Of a DNA stretch of 64,000 nt, positions 29,264-40,896 are shown in pieces. This stretch comes from Serpula lacrymans var. lacrymans S7.9. Its lineage: Eukaryota; Basidiomycota; Agaricomycetes; Boletales; Serpulaceae. The position numbers and the translations under genes were made by a program. The notes under the pieces are model-generated. The model searched no databases. It had not been told where the DNA came from and worked only from the letters and a program-made list of their open reading frames with translations. Numbering within the stretch: the stretch's first letter is position 1; each line of letters opens with the position of its first letter. Where the stretch lies: positions 1,023,447 to 1,087,446 of the forward strand of contig NW_006763300.1 of assembly GCF_000218685.1 (NCBI RefSeq). The letters are read 5' to 3'.

Positions 29264-30277
29264 ATGCTATCCCTGTAAAGCGTAATTACTAGCTTGCTCT
29301 TATGCTTGTTTGAGAATCTATGTTTAACACTGACGGCACTCGTAAACCACTAGAAATGCAAATTGAATAGCATCGGCTCTGGTAGATATAAAAACACAAT
29401 CTCCCGGGTTATCTGTAGCGGGTCAGATAGCCGATTGTATTGACAGGGGAAGACAGTTGTTAAAAGCTTACTGGGGGGGGTAGGAAATCGGACTTCGTTA
29501 TTCACGAGTGATCTTTGGAGTAAGTTTTAGTCAGTGTCATCACTACTGCGTCTAAGGTGCTCACCATTCCGGATACAAGCAACCATACAAGGACTGCCTT
29601 TTTCCTTTCCCAAAAAGCATAAGTCCGCAAGATAAGTAGGGCTGCATGTGGCCGCTCAGTTTCAATTGCAAATTAGGTGGCTAAATCATACAAGGCCTTC
29701 TGTAAAAACAAAGGCTATGATATGGGTGGCTTGGTGGACCGACACAAGTTAGCATATTGTTTGTTTAGTAATGTGACATACCTACCATTCGATACGTAGC
29801 CATAAGCAACACACTGTTTGATGGGATTCTTAACAGGAGCCATATTGCAGGTTAATGGTAATAACACTAACACTGCCAGGACGATACTGCGTAGCAGCTG
29901 TTTTCGGATTCCTTGAGAGACAGATAATAGTATGGCTGTGATACTGTGATACTTACCGTAGACTCATGATCACACCAACAAGAGGTAGGTAACGAGCAAA
30001 TATAAATATAATTCGCGTGTAATCCCATTTTCTCCCCCAGACCCACCGGACCTGACATCTGAAGTTTAGAATTTCTCTTTTCAAGCATTGGCAAGTTTCC
30101 ACGGCTTACCTCGAGTTCGAGTGATATACAATATTCAAATATCTGTATATATAAATTCAGCTATACTGCTAACAGACGACATCACCGTGAAGCCGGATGT
30201 CTTACCCAGACTGCTATACCAGCGACTGACGAAGTGGTGAGCACTCTGTAGTGCTGGAAAGGTGGGATGCCTACCAT
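29264..30277 (-). pseudogene. 5' half of a DUF6533-type membrane protein gene, split by a copia element
   Basis: Start ATG at 30277 on the minus strand. Clear exons: 30277-30206 (MVGIPPFQHYRVL... AGIAVW), 30142-30110 (IFEYCISLELE), 30051-29957 (VRWVWGRKWDYTR, then the helix IIFIFARYLPLVGVIMSL). These give the DUF6533 signature (tyrosine-rich helix, acidic residues, then W-x-W and an ARYLP/NRYLP-type helix). Later exons include CVAYGYVSNG (near 29790), and ILRTYAFWERKKAVLVWLL (about 29570-29650). The exon with TLYRDS ends exactly at the copia insertion. Protein class: fungal multi-pass membrane proteins of unknown function. The uninterrupted gene would be about 1.6 kb. Confidence 0.75.
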
Positions 30278-30955
30278 TGAAGTACTAAGCGAAAAAGGAA
30301 CCGTTGGCTTAAGATACCGTGTACACGCCAGAGCACAAGCATAGATTTACCACTGTAGTCTGCAGCTGGGAACGGACTGCGGGGATGGTTATGCTTATGG
30401 GGAAGCCCGGGGGTAAGTCCATGTATGCGATCTCAGTTTTAGAATAGTACCATAGTAGCAGTGCGACTTATATGCGGAATCGTGCAATGTTCTGAGTCAC
30501 TGCTCTTGACGGTTCAATGGTGATGAGCATGGAAGCACGGCAGTATGATAATTATTTGTCTTCGAGAAGATGATGAAAAGATGTTCCTGTGTGGACTCAC
30601 TGTTAATCTCAGCAAACCTGAGGGAGAAATCACTGAGAAGGGGACAGGCAGCCTGGCATCAATGCATTGCATTTGACTGCGATTTATTCTTCCGCTTCCT
30701 GAAATCGTGATATCAAAACTATTGATAACTTGATAATGGTGTTTAGAAGGTGTAATGGAAACCGGCAGGTAAAGGATAATATACAAACAGCATACTGCTG
30801 CCTTGCAGTTGAATTCCGAGTCATCATGAGTAGGCCAGCGCGGGTAGACTTCGCGCGGAATTTAATTATATCATGACGACAAGGACCGGCAGTTCCCGCA
30901 AGCTAATTAGTTAACGAACACGTGAGGTGTCGAAAGCGCATTACTAGAGTTTACC
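30278..30955. other. Intergenic region between the DUF6533 gene and EXO5
   Basis: Divergent promoter region of two genes. It has only short frames (for example minus 30514-30786) without recognisable features. Confidence 0.5.
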
Positions 30956-33378
30956 ATGTCCAGTGATCACGAATTCGATGCATACGATCTTTCAGAGTTC
31001 ACAGAAGAAGATCTTGCTTGCTTTGATGTTCAGACCGCAACAAAATTCAAGCGTTCACCAACCCATGATTCAGGCGAACAGACAACAGCAACGGCGAGCA
31101 CCACCGATGGCAGTAGGCCAGCTACAGCTCATTCGGGTGGCCCTGCTGTTATCATCGCAATCGAACAGTCTGATGACCCTAATGTTGATGTCGTAGAGGC
31201 ATCCTCCAGTCATAGTCAGAGCAACAGTAATACTCTAGGGCCTTCCGCGCTGAAGCCTTTTCAGCGTAGGACGTCATCTTTCACTTGTCGTAGCCCATAT
31301 CAGTCCCACAGGGAATGGAGAGGCACCTTTTCTGTCACCGACTTGGTTGGCCCTACTTGGTGAGGCTTCTTTATGGCTTCTTCATGGTGATACCATCTGC
31401 TAGTCTGGCTTACCAATGCTCAAGGTGTGAGGTCCAATTCGACTACGGCCTACGTCAAATGAGAGACAAGCGACTTGAACAACGCCCAAAGTCATTTACC
31501 ACAGGTTCAGGCAAGGTGATCACCGTAAAAGACAATGTGGCAGCTCAAAATGACCGCATAATCACAAGAGGCAAAGTTTGTAAACTACTGTCGTTTGTTG
31601 AGGGAGTAATTGTTGACTCATACTCTTTTAGTCTGTGCACAGTCAATTGGAACGTGAAGTCCACCCAGTCATTATGAAGATTATTACACAAACCGAAGAA
31701 GAACGATGGGGTTTACGGTATGTATTCCCATGCTCTTCATTGATCAGTGCTCACCACATTGCTGCAGTCTACATAATTTAACAGTCGGTTTGGAAGAGGT
31801 AGTGCACCTCGGAAAAACGGTAGTCGTCATTTTACGTCCAATAATGGTAAACTCTTATTCGTTTCGTAGCGCGAGTTACCTGTCTTCGGTATCCTGCAAA
31901 ATGAAGTCGTGATCGGAGTTATTGTACGCACATTTCAGCATCGTAGTGTTTTCTCTAACAACTTTCCTCTAACAACTTTCCAGGATGAAATAGTGAAATG
32001 CATTGACAAGAAGATCATGGGTACAATTGACGCAAAACACACTACGGCGTCTCCATTTACTAGCCCTGTGAAGAAAAAACAACGTCGCACAATCTCTCCG
32101 TCCCAACCACAACTTTCCACTATATCTATCAAACCGTCGTCGTCCACAAAGCCCGGTCCTTCCGAGTACATTGATGATGAGGGCACTTCACTCGGTGACC
32201 TTACGCCCATGGAAATCCGGACGGAAGCGAGTAAGGTTCTATCACCCCAATCCTTCACCCTACATGTACTCGATACCAAGACTCGTCGCACGAACAGTCT
32301 TCCGCTTGATGGCGATACGTATGCCTCAAAATTACAGCTTATGCTCTACTTCCAACTTCTGTATTCCCTCATTTCCCCTGAAATCATGGACTTCCCGGCT
32401 CTGTGGACTCGTCTGCGTCTCAATCCTTCCCAACCCTTTTCCAGAAAGTTTATTCAAGATATAGGGTGGTCAAGTAGCGTCAGCCAGCCTACAACTAGTG
32501 TGAATCTCGACTGTTTTGTGGAACGATGGTGGAAAACGGTGCAAACAGCTAAACAGGATGCTGGCTTAAGAGGCATTGATCGGGAATTGCAAATCGTGTA
32601 CAGGCCACAGCTCAAGGATACACACTCTATGCGGAAAGAAATGGATAAAGGCAAAGATAGAATGAATGCAATTGCAGTCCAAGAAGAATTCGATGTTGCG
32701 CGTGCGGTTGAGGAAAGTCTACAAGAACTCTTCGAAGCTGAAGGTAATACTAGCAAAGTCTCAACGACAATGCACAGACCAGTTATAGCTGGTAAAGGAA
32801 GTAATGACGAAAGATATCTGGAATTATATGCGAGTAAAGGAAAGGAAGAATTACCGAAACAGTTGGAAGAGGACCCAGAACTCGCCTGGGCTCTACACGA
32901 GTCTCTTGTCTCTGCTGGAAGAAAACCCGTTAGCGATGGTAAGTTTACGTTTACTATCAGCCATGCACATTTTTCTAATGTGATGTGTCGCAGCTGCAAC
33001 GTACTTACAGGATTCTAATGGTATTTCCACACCTACAACGCGAAGCCTGAGCCCAGTTGTGCAAGCGGACGTTCCTGCAATAACTATACTCGGAACAAAA
33101 GAATTTAATATGGATGAAAGTATGCTCGACTCTCATCTTACTGATGTATTGAAATGGTGGCATGGCCAGAGACCTGCTAGAGGAGTGGAAATTGCCCACT
33201 CGCATAGATGCTTGTGAGTTTTCTTATTGATATCTCGGGATGATGCATACTCATTTTGATCTCAAGTACTTGTGAATACCGTGACGGATGCGAATGGAGA
33301 GAGCTAAAAGCGAATGAAGCGGCTGAAATTTTAAAAGAATCGAAAAGGACATGGAATTCAGATGCTCGGGAAATCTAG
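30956..33378 (+). CDS. EXO5: EXO5-type exonuclease V (DNA repair), with two UIM-like motifs
   Basis: Eight exons, 30956-31359, 31425-31575, 31632-31717, 31768-31819, 31870-31923, 31984-32938, 32994-33213 and 33267-33378. They sum to 2,034 nt and give 677 residues. EXO5 (DEM1) is a single-strand DNA exonuclease of the RecB-like PD-(D/E)XK family with a 4Fe-4S cluster. Seen here: the lone N-terminal cysteine in PTWCEVQFDYGLR, the catalytic region VVIGVIDEIV, the DTKTR motif, a helix LQLMLYFQLLYSL, and the C-terminal cluster cysteines in RCFTCEYRDGCEWR. A long insert before the last cysteines (about residues 455-565) carries two matches to the ubiquitin-interacting motif: EEFDVARAVEESLQE and EDPELAWALHESL. 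The N-terminal ~90 residues are Ser/Thr-rich and disordered in appearance. Convergent with the Rho gene. Confidence 0.9.
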
Positions 33379-34102
33379 GGGTGTCCTTGATTGTGAACCA
33401 CTGTCATAACGGCGGGAGCACACACTACTATCGGTCCCCCACAAGGAATCAGGAAAATGGTGAGGTGCTGATGTTATCAGACGGAGTTTATAATCCGTCT
33501 CACGTCTTGCACTCGACCATCAGGCTATATCTGTGATTATAAGGAGTAACATTGATGTAGTTGTATCAGCTTTTATGCATTATTGCCACTGTTGACATGG
33601 GTAGTTGGATAAAACGGTATCCTCGACTCTGAACAAAGTGAAGGAGGGTTCTGTCTGCCAGAAAAGTGCAGCTCTTTATCTCGCGACTTGCATGGTAACT
33701 TGCAATTATAAACTGTACAGCTCCGTGATCTACTATCAATATTTAACCAAAGCGTTAACTTTTTCCCCCTTTGAATGTTTCTAACAGTCTGATTTAAGCA
33801 CCCCAAGTTGAGGTGTTACAGCTAAAACATTAATCATGATAAGTAGACCTAATTCGAAACAGTCAAACTTGCGCTTTCGCAGGCCTGAAGTCGTACTCAT
33901 CCCTTTGCTGAATATTGACCTTTAAGAAAATAAAATTGGATGAAATGATGCAACTAAAGATTAAAGTTATTGCTAATACAAGCACCCTGGAGATCAAGTT
34001 TGCATTATCTAAGTGCAGACTCAAAGTAACTGAGTCAAGACAGTGCCGCTTCCAGTTGGTAGTGACCCGGAACGCAAGACATATCCCGAGCCTTACCTCG
34101 AA
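33379..34102. other. Intergenic region between EXO5 and the Rho gene
   Basis: Convergent 3' region of about 720 bp. Only short chance frames; no RNA gene or repeat recognised. Confidence 0.5.
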
Positions 34103-34889
34103 TTAAATAACTACACACCTTCTGTGCTTTACCAGCTTTCCCCACCGACCTCTCATGCTCTCCCTCAAAGCCAAGTTGAAAACGTCATGTACGCCACTCC
34201 CTGTTTTGGCAGAACACTCGATGTATTTTGCACCTATCTCCTTTGCTACGTCTGCACCCTGTTCGGGTGTCACGGGAGATTGACCCTGCGCACCTAACAT
34301 CCGTCTAGTCTGATCGTCTCTTCTCAAGTCAACTTTGGTAGCGACAAGGATAAGGGGAGTGCCTTCACAGAAGTGCGCTACTTCTGGATACCACTACGAG
34401 TGGTGCATTTGAAAGATGTTTAGATGTGACGAATTGAACCACTAACCTTATCTTGAACATTTCCGAGGCTGGCAGGAAAATCAACTGAAAATACAATGAG
34501 GATCACGTCGCTTTCGGGGTAGCTTAGGGGTCGCAACCGGTCATATTCTTCCTGGCCTGCAGTATCCCAAAGAGCAAGCTCTACAACCTTTCCATCGTAG
34601 TTAACTTGTGTCACATAGTTCTCGAAAACCGTTGGGACGTATGCCTAAAGTGAAGGCTTTGAAGCGCTTAGAAACACTGATACGACAGGGCTTACCTCAG
34701 GGAACCGATTTTCTGCGTAAACAATAAGGAGACATGTCTTTCCGCAACCACCTTAAAAAGAGGACATGGTGATGCATTTATCGCAGGGACAAAGAGAAGC
34801 CTACCGTCGCCTACAACCACGAGTTTCTTTTTCACGTCTGGTTTAAGGACAGGATTAGGTGACTGCGATGTTTGGTAGGATGTGTCCAT
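34103..34889 (-). CDS. Rho-family small GTPase, Rho2-like
   Basis: Four exons on the minus strand, 34889-34805, 34751-34696, 34644-34447 and 34393-34103; 209 residues in frame. Membrane-bound switch controlling actin, cell-wall synthesis and polarity. Nucleotide-binding motifs: the P-loop [10 protein letters not shown] (split by intron 1), the effector-loop threonine in [25 protein letters not shown], a TKVDL motif and [10 protein letters not shown]. The C-terminus has the polybasic segment KLVKHRR and the CaaX box CVVI. A CaaX ending in Ile favours geranylgeranylation (family knowledge), giving membrane attachment. The Rho insert helix is present ([12 protein letters not shown] region). Rho2 rather than Rho1 or Rho3 is judged from the C-terminal half and is less certain than the family. 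Confidence 0.92.
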
Positions 34890-35640
34890 ACTGCAGTTCT
34901 CAGTCCAGATGTTAATGAAGTGTTCAAGTTACAGGCGTCACATTGTACTTGTCACACGTCACAGCTAAAGTGGCCAATTTACATGGCAGGGCGCTTACAG
35001 CTAATTACAGAACGTTAGACATGTTAGCATAGAAATCGCATACAGGCGGACTCGAAAGATAGAAATCCCGAAAGATCAGGAGACTGTATCTTAAGTCTGG
35101 TTGACGTAGCTGTGGTGGGCAGACTCTGAGATTAGCCTTAGAGTCTAAAAGAATTTACTTCCCGCTCATTCTGCTTCAACTCCGAGTGCACATTTTTCAC
35201 ACCGGGATGTCTAATGATCTGCAATTAGCTGTAAAGGAGCCAGTGTTACTGATTCCGGAAATGCTTGTAGAGAGACACAAGATTGACCTCAGCATGAACA
35301 AAATCACTATTAACTGAAGAGTCTACAAGTACAGAGAAAAGATGAACATACCTCAGCGTGAACAGAATCACTGAGGTTGTCATATCCATGCCACAGGCCA
35401 TGGTTTCCAGAATTCCAAAAGGACAGGTCCTCAAGTCCGAACTCCCAAATCTTTGGTACTCTTGGAATTACACTCCTTGTGGACTGCTGCTTGGCAATAG
35501 CCCTATACCCCACCCCCACATGGTACTACAGATATTTTCTCCGATACTCCTGCACCAGACTTCTAGTCTGCCATACATTTTCTCTGCACATTCTCATATT
35601 CCTCATGGGTTCTGTAGTTTAGACCTGATGGTACACTCCC
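34890..35640. other. Intergenic region upstream of the Rho gene
   Basis: About 750 bp without a supported gene. Frames near 35246-35663 are short and unrecognised. The right part may be the edge of the decayed gypsy copy that follows. Confidence 0.45.
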
Positions 35641-36998
35641 CTCACATATGTTTCCCTTGCTAGATAATTGTCTGCATGGAACTCCATACCTACATTGTAA
35701 GTTACTCCTTATGAACACCCATTGCCCCCATTTTGTGAATAGATTTTTAAACTGGTTATCAGTAGTATGTACTTGTATCCAGAAATGTGACTGTAATATT
35801 TATGATACTACCACTGTACCAGTGTCTCCCCAAGAGTGTGGCCCTGGTAAGGCAAATACTAGGGTGATCATGCTAATAGTATCAGAGATGACAACAAAAG
35901 TATTACCCTTGATAAATCAATCTAGGGTTGCCAATATTTGAACTGGGCAGGATTATGACCTTCTAGAAGTTTAAAAAAAGACATCTCATCAGAAGAGAAA
36001 GCGCATTTTGACAGCAATGAGCATTATTTATGGGAAGACAAGATCTATGTGCCTGAGTCCATAAGGATCAAGGCAATAGATAGATATTATGACACACCAG
36101 TGGCTGAGCACCTTGGGTGGTAATGAATAATGGTGTTGATCTCCCAGAATTACATGTGGCCTGGCATGGTCAAAGGCATACAAGAATATGTATAATGTTG
36201 TCTTTGCTGTGCCATGGCAAAGAACTCTCATCAACCACTGGCCAGTTAACTTATGCTGAGCCCAATACCAGCTGGTCCTTGGCAGGATATATTGGTTGAT
36301 TTTACAACAGATCTGCCCAAATCAAATGGGTATAATTTAGTAATAGTGGTTGTGGATTGCTTCTCCAAAGAAGTGGTATTCATTCATTCCCACCAATAAA
36401 ACTATCACAGCCACTGGTAGAGAATTATGCCAGATGCTGGGCATCAAACCTAGATTATCAATGGTGTTTGATCTGCAAACAGATGGACAAACAGAGAGAC
36501 TCAACTAGGAGTTGAAGCAATACCTCCAAATATTTATTAATAATAGGCAGACAGATTGAGCCAAGTGGCTAAACATAGCCCAGTTCTCCTACAATATTAA
36601 ACAGTTGTTGGCTACAGGGAAGGCACCATTTGAGGTCATGAGGATGTACCTGCCCAAGAATGGATGTAGAACCTGGCAAAAACAAAAATAAGGCTGCTGG
36701 GAATATGGCCAAAGAAATGAAATCTGTTTTAGATGAAACATGCAAGGCACTATTCAAAACTGCAGAGCAGATGAAAGATAGGGCAAAGTGTAGATGCTCT
36801 AAAGCCCCTGATTACAAGGTTGGCAACCTGGTCTGGGGAGATACTGACCACTTAAAATTAAAAGATTGGCAGTCTAGAAAACTAACTGAAAAGTAGATTG
36901 GCCCTTGCCAGATTAACCTAGTGCAGTGGAGCTAAAACTCCCAAAACAAATGAGGGTAGTACCCACGGTCAATATAAGCTGTTTGAAACCCTACAAAG

Positions 36999-37416
36999 TG
37001 TAACAACCAAGAGTTTGTTACTCTGGCGCACAACTAGAACCAACTATAGAGGTAAATGATGAGGAAGTGGTTACCCTTTAGGCTTCAACAAGTTAGTTGT
37101 GAGGATACAACAGGAGGACTCGCTGAGGAGTCTCCTTGATCTATTGGTCTATATATACTACTACAGGTTTTGTTTGTACATGTGTACTGTACAGTTTGAT
37201 AGAGGCAGTGACTGATGATGTCATGGGGTCTAGCCCGTGTGACCAGCTCCACTGCATGAGAGACTTGTAGCTAAAATAAGAAGTAAGGCAGCGCAGCGTG
37301 AGAAAGAGGAGTTTGAACAAAAGGGAAAGTGCCGCATGGCATAATGTGAGAAAACTACAGTAAAAGGTTAAAGAGGAGAATGAAAATTAAAGGTCCAAAA
37401 ATGTGTTATCATAACA
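36999..37416 (-). mobile_element. Solo LTR, gypsy family B, nested in the decayed gypsy copy (TSD CAAAG)
   Basis: A 418-bp LTR in reverse orientation (TGTAACAACC...CATAACA) flanked by CAAAG at 36994-36998 and 37417-37421. The older host sequence continues across it (KPYK, then GPLPGQC), so the insertion is later than the host copy. Confidence 0.92.
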
Positions 37417-37770
37417 CAAAGGGCCGCTGCCAGGACAGTGTGTAGACCAGCCCAGCCTGGACTAGTAGTAGTCACCTAGGGAGGAGAAGAAGAGTTCAAA
37501 GTTGAACAGATGGTAGATGCACACTTGAAGCATGGAAAATTAGAGCTCCTGGTCCTATAGAAGGGCTATGGAGACAAGGACAGGATGTGGGAACCAGAAA
37601 CACATCTGGACAATTTTCACAATGCTGTTTGCAACTTCTATTCTAAAATCCTTCAGCTCCTAGAAAGCTCAGAGGTATGGATTCAAATATTTTCAATTCC
37701 CCTTTTCAACCAATGCCCAAGAATTTAACTACTACCTCTGGTACTTGAAAGTTGAGCCTTAGGAGGGGGA

Positions 37771-38028
37771 TGTTACAATACACAATGGGCTACACCCTAT
37801 GACATCATCAGCCACTGCCTTCATCACTTCATCAACTATATAGTACATATGTACAAATAGTCTGTAGTAGTATATATACCCTAATAGATCAAGGAGACTC
37901 CTCAGCAAGTCCTCCTGTTGTATACCCACAACTAACTTGGTCCCACCTAAGGGGTAACCACTCCCTCATCACTACCTTTATAGCTTGTCTGAGTTGTGCA
38001 CCAGAGTAACTAACTCTTGGTTGTTACA
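37771..38028 (+). repeat. Deleted 3' LTR of the decayed gypsy copy
   Basis: Begins TGTTACAATAC and ends GGTTGTTACA like the 411-bp family B LTR, but lacks about 150 bp of U3 after the first ~20 bases. Confidence 0.85.
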
Positions 38029-39061
38029 GATATGGGCTTCACAAGATCAGCAATTGACCGTGCAATCTTTTACTACCACATACCAAACAAATCTGTTGTA
38101 TTATCCATATCTACTGACGATATTGTAATTACATCGGGCACGCTACAAGCTATCAACAACTTCAAGCATCAACTAACAAATTACTATGAAGTCTCTGACC
38201 TTGGAGAAATCAGTTGGCTGCTTGGATTCACCATAAAGTATGACCGAGAGGCTCAAACCATAGCCATATCCCAGAAAGTGTATATAGATACAATGGTCGA
38301 ACACTTCGGACTAAAAGACGCAAAGCCAGCACCCACTCTGTTGGAACCTGGCCTGACTATCAGCACCGAACAATCACCAGCTACACCTAAAAAATATGAC
38401 AAAATGAGCAACATTCCATACCAAGAGGCTGTAGGATGCCTCACCTGGATAGCACTTGGATCTCGCCCCAACATAGTGTTTGCTACAAACATGGTAGCAA
38501 TCCTGGTAAATGCCACTGGGACACAGTCAAAAGGATTATACGCTACCTGAAGGGCACTCAAGACTCCGTTTGATATCAAATCCAGATGGCAACACTATCC
38601 TATCATACACAGATGCTGACCATGCATCTCAGAGTCACCAACACTCCATATCCGGACACGTCTCATTCTATGCTGGCTTACCCATTATCTGGGGTGCAAA
38701 GAAACAACCTATTATAGCCCTTTCAAGCACAGAATCTGAGTACATAGCCACTACCCATGCCATCAAGGAAATATTCTGGCTCCAGAACCTTGTCAGTGAA
38801 TTAAGGTCACCTGTAAATGGACCCACCACACTATATTGTGACAACCAAGGAGCTATAGTGTTATCCAAGAACAACATGTTCCACCCCAGAATGAAACATA
38901 TAGACATCCGGTATCACTTCATTCGCGAGGCAGTCGAAAACAATCGGATCACACTTTCCTACTGTCCCACCAATGATATGAATGCAGATATTTTTACCAA
39001 ATGTCTTCCAAAGATTAAACATGATAAATTGGTTGATATGATTGGACTATGTGATGATTAA
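38029..39061 (+). pseudogene. 3' fragment of a second copia Pol (RT-RNaseH)
   Basis: Begins abruptly inside reverse transcriptase (DMGFTRSAIDRAIFYYH) at the end of the gypsy LTR. It shows ISTDDIVITS (the family's VDD position reads TDD), YEVSDLGEISWLLGF and PYQEAVGCLTW. A frameshift near 38515-38560 then moves to the frame with TDADHASQSHQHS, SSTESEYIATTHAIKEIFWLQ and YCDNQGAIVLSKN, ending at 39061. The N-terminal three quarters of the element are absent from the window. The family differs from the young copia element at 23197. Confidence 0.88.
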
Positions 39062-39068
39062 AGCGGAG

Positions 39069-39346
39069 TGTTAGAACTACAACAATCATACCTAGTATTA
39101 GATTACAGTATCTCCGACTTCATGATTACTATTACCACAGCCACAGCTTTGCTACATTCGTCGCATCACAGCTCTGACTACCTTAGCTCTCTGAGGCAGT
39201 CAGAACTGTGAGTATAGTTATTATGTTCCTGCATCACCTACAATACTGATCCTTCTGTAGATATCTCACTATATCTTAGGTACTTAATACAACTCTTTGA
39301 GGCAGTCAGAACTATATCTCACTATATCTTAGACTGCTAGCTCACA
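39069..39346 (+). repeat. Putative 3' LTR of the decayed copia copy
   Basis: TGTTAGAACTACAAC follows a purine run (AAAGCGGAG) right after the pol fragment, as a 3' LTR should. It contains two copies of GAGGCAGTCAGAACT (about 39193 and 39300). The right end is placed near ...GCTAGCTCACA because NACHT-type coding sequence on the other strand starts there; no duplicate LTR is available to prove the boundary. Confidence 0.6.
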
Positions 39347-40427
39347 TACTGGTCATCTAAATATTCCCCAGAGAGGATTAATGACAACTGATGTTGTGGA
39401 TCACCTCGACCAATGAAACGCATTGCAGTCTCTGCCCAGATAAAGAGGCCCGCCGCACGACCTGTGAGTTGCTGAATAACCTGAGATCCTGGCCAATCAG
39501 TATTTCGTAGCGAAGAAAACCTCTTCTTTATTTCGGCGAAACGATTGTGAAAAAAGGTGTTAATATCATCTGTAGTCGTAGATGTTACTTGATCTCTGAT
39601 TGGTAAGACGATATCTTGGCAGACTTCACGAAAATCGAAAGGGATGCGCTCAACTCGGCTAGCGATGATTAATTTGAACGCTGGGGGCAGCGCACCAGGC
39701 CACTGTGCGAGAGTGTCCAATAAAGCCGTTCGTTGAGACTCCTGAGAGAAATCATGGCACTCATCCGAGGCATCCACTACGATAACCGGATACCTAAAGA
39801 AAATGAAAGTAAAAGTAAAGTTCCCGATCTCCGGTGTTATTTCAAAGCCCTACCTCCTATCCTGCAGTTGCTCGTTAAAGCAGGCCTTCAAGGGTTCCAC
39901 AATAAGAGAATCAAAATGATCTTCAATGTTTGGCCTTTGTGGATCAACCAAATTCACGTTGAGAGTTTTGATGATAGTAGATGCAAACTTGGGATCAGAT
40001 CTGGCAAGTTGGTGCGCAATAGTGCGCCACAGAGCAGCGGGGTTGCTGAGAGCTGCATCACCTCGGCGAAAAGAGAAAAATCCACCAAGGGGATGCTTTT
40101 TCATCAACCGAGATTGTAAGCTGGAAGCGATGGCGGACTTTCCAGCGCCAGGACTGCCCTTGATCCACGGATGTTCTTCGCTGCGATGGGATCGTCAAGC
40201 CAGTCGTCAATTCTCTTGCGGATATCCTGTCGGGTATCTTCCATACATGGCTGTAGGTAGTGACGATTGTAATTAACGGGATCCAACTTCGCGAGGATTT
40301 CCTTATCTGAATGGTCAGACTGGTTGATCGCGATCTTTGTATTGTGCATATTGCGCTGATTTCCTGCGATGTCATTGAAAGTTCCGACATGAGCCTCAGC
40401 ACATTTTGCATTTTGAGTAACAGGCAT
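39337..40427 (-). pseudogene. NACHT-domain NTPase (NLR-like) pseudogene, frameshifted and 3'-truncated
   Basis: Minus strand, from the ATG at 40427. The N-terminus has the agaric NACHT pattern (GTFNDIAGNQRNMHN; ILAKLDPVNYNRHY; CMEDTRQDIRKRIDDWL). A one-base deletion near 40171 breaks the frame just before the Walker A motif, which is intact in the next frame (GSPGAGKSAIAS). Then come FSFRRGDAALSNPAALWRT, a 60-bp intron (39794-39853), a Walker B region (VIVVDASDEC) and the usual R-D-E-R-like and WPG/LFIWAETAMRFI segments. The reading ends at 39337 against the copia LTR. The effector-side repeats that normally follow a NACHT domain are missing. Family role (inferred): NLR-like signalling in non-self recognition. 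Confidence 0.85.
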
Positions 40428-40896
40428 GATCGATGAATGGCACGCTATGGATAATGGTGTTGTTGTTGTTGAGAGGGGGAGAGTCACGGTGGATGTAGAG
40501 GTGAAGGATGGGTCCCGGTCACGTGAAAGCAATAATACAATATCATCCCACGTGAGTTGTCTCCAGCCCTAGTTTCTCCGCACCCTTTTCTTGCACTGAC
40601 ACTCTTACACTACTCCTGTCTGGTAAATACTCCTCCTTGCGAATCCAGCCCTTGTTGAAGCCCGACCCGTGAATAGCTGCCCAGTTACTGAAGGCGCTCC
40701 GAGCGCTCTTCTTGATATGGTGTGCTCGGACTTCTCTGAGTCCTCCTTAACTTGGCATTATAATTGACGGTATCAAGTTCTCAAGAATAACTGGTGCGTT
40801 GATTGCATATAATTCTCGGCCCTGTTGAAGACGCAGGTAATAATATCATAGGTGTTAAAACTCAAATCGTCTCTTGCATTAAGCGTAAACATAACC
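40428..40896. other. Divergent intergenic region
   Basis: About 470 bp between the NACHT pseudogene start and the F-box gene start, with nothing recognisable beyond short frames. Confidence 0.5.

Larger units (their letters stand above)
35641..38028 (+). pseudogene. Decayed, internally deleted gypsy family B copy
   Basis: The sequence matches the element at 52220-60373 in opposite orientation. It starts in the Gag/protease junction region (HCPHFVNRFLN; ECGPGKANTR). It then jumps directly to the end of RNase H/start of integrase (NQSRVANI), so protease, reverse transcriptase and RNase H are missing. Integrase pieces follow with many stops and shifts (GRELCQMLGIKPRLS; DGQTERLN), then a chromodomain remnant near 37470-37670, a purine tract (AGGAGGGGGA) and a shortened 3' LTR at 37771-38028. 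No 5' LTR was found. A solo LTR of the same family is inserted at 36999-37416. Confidence 0.85.
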
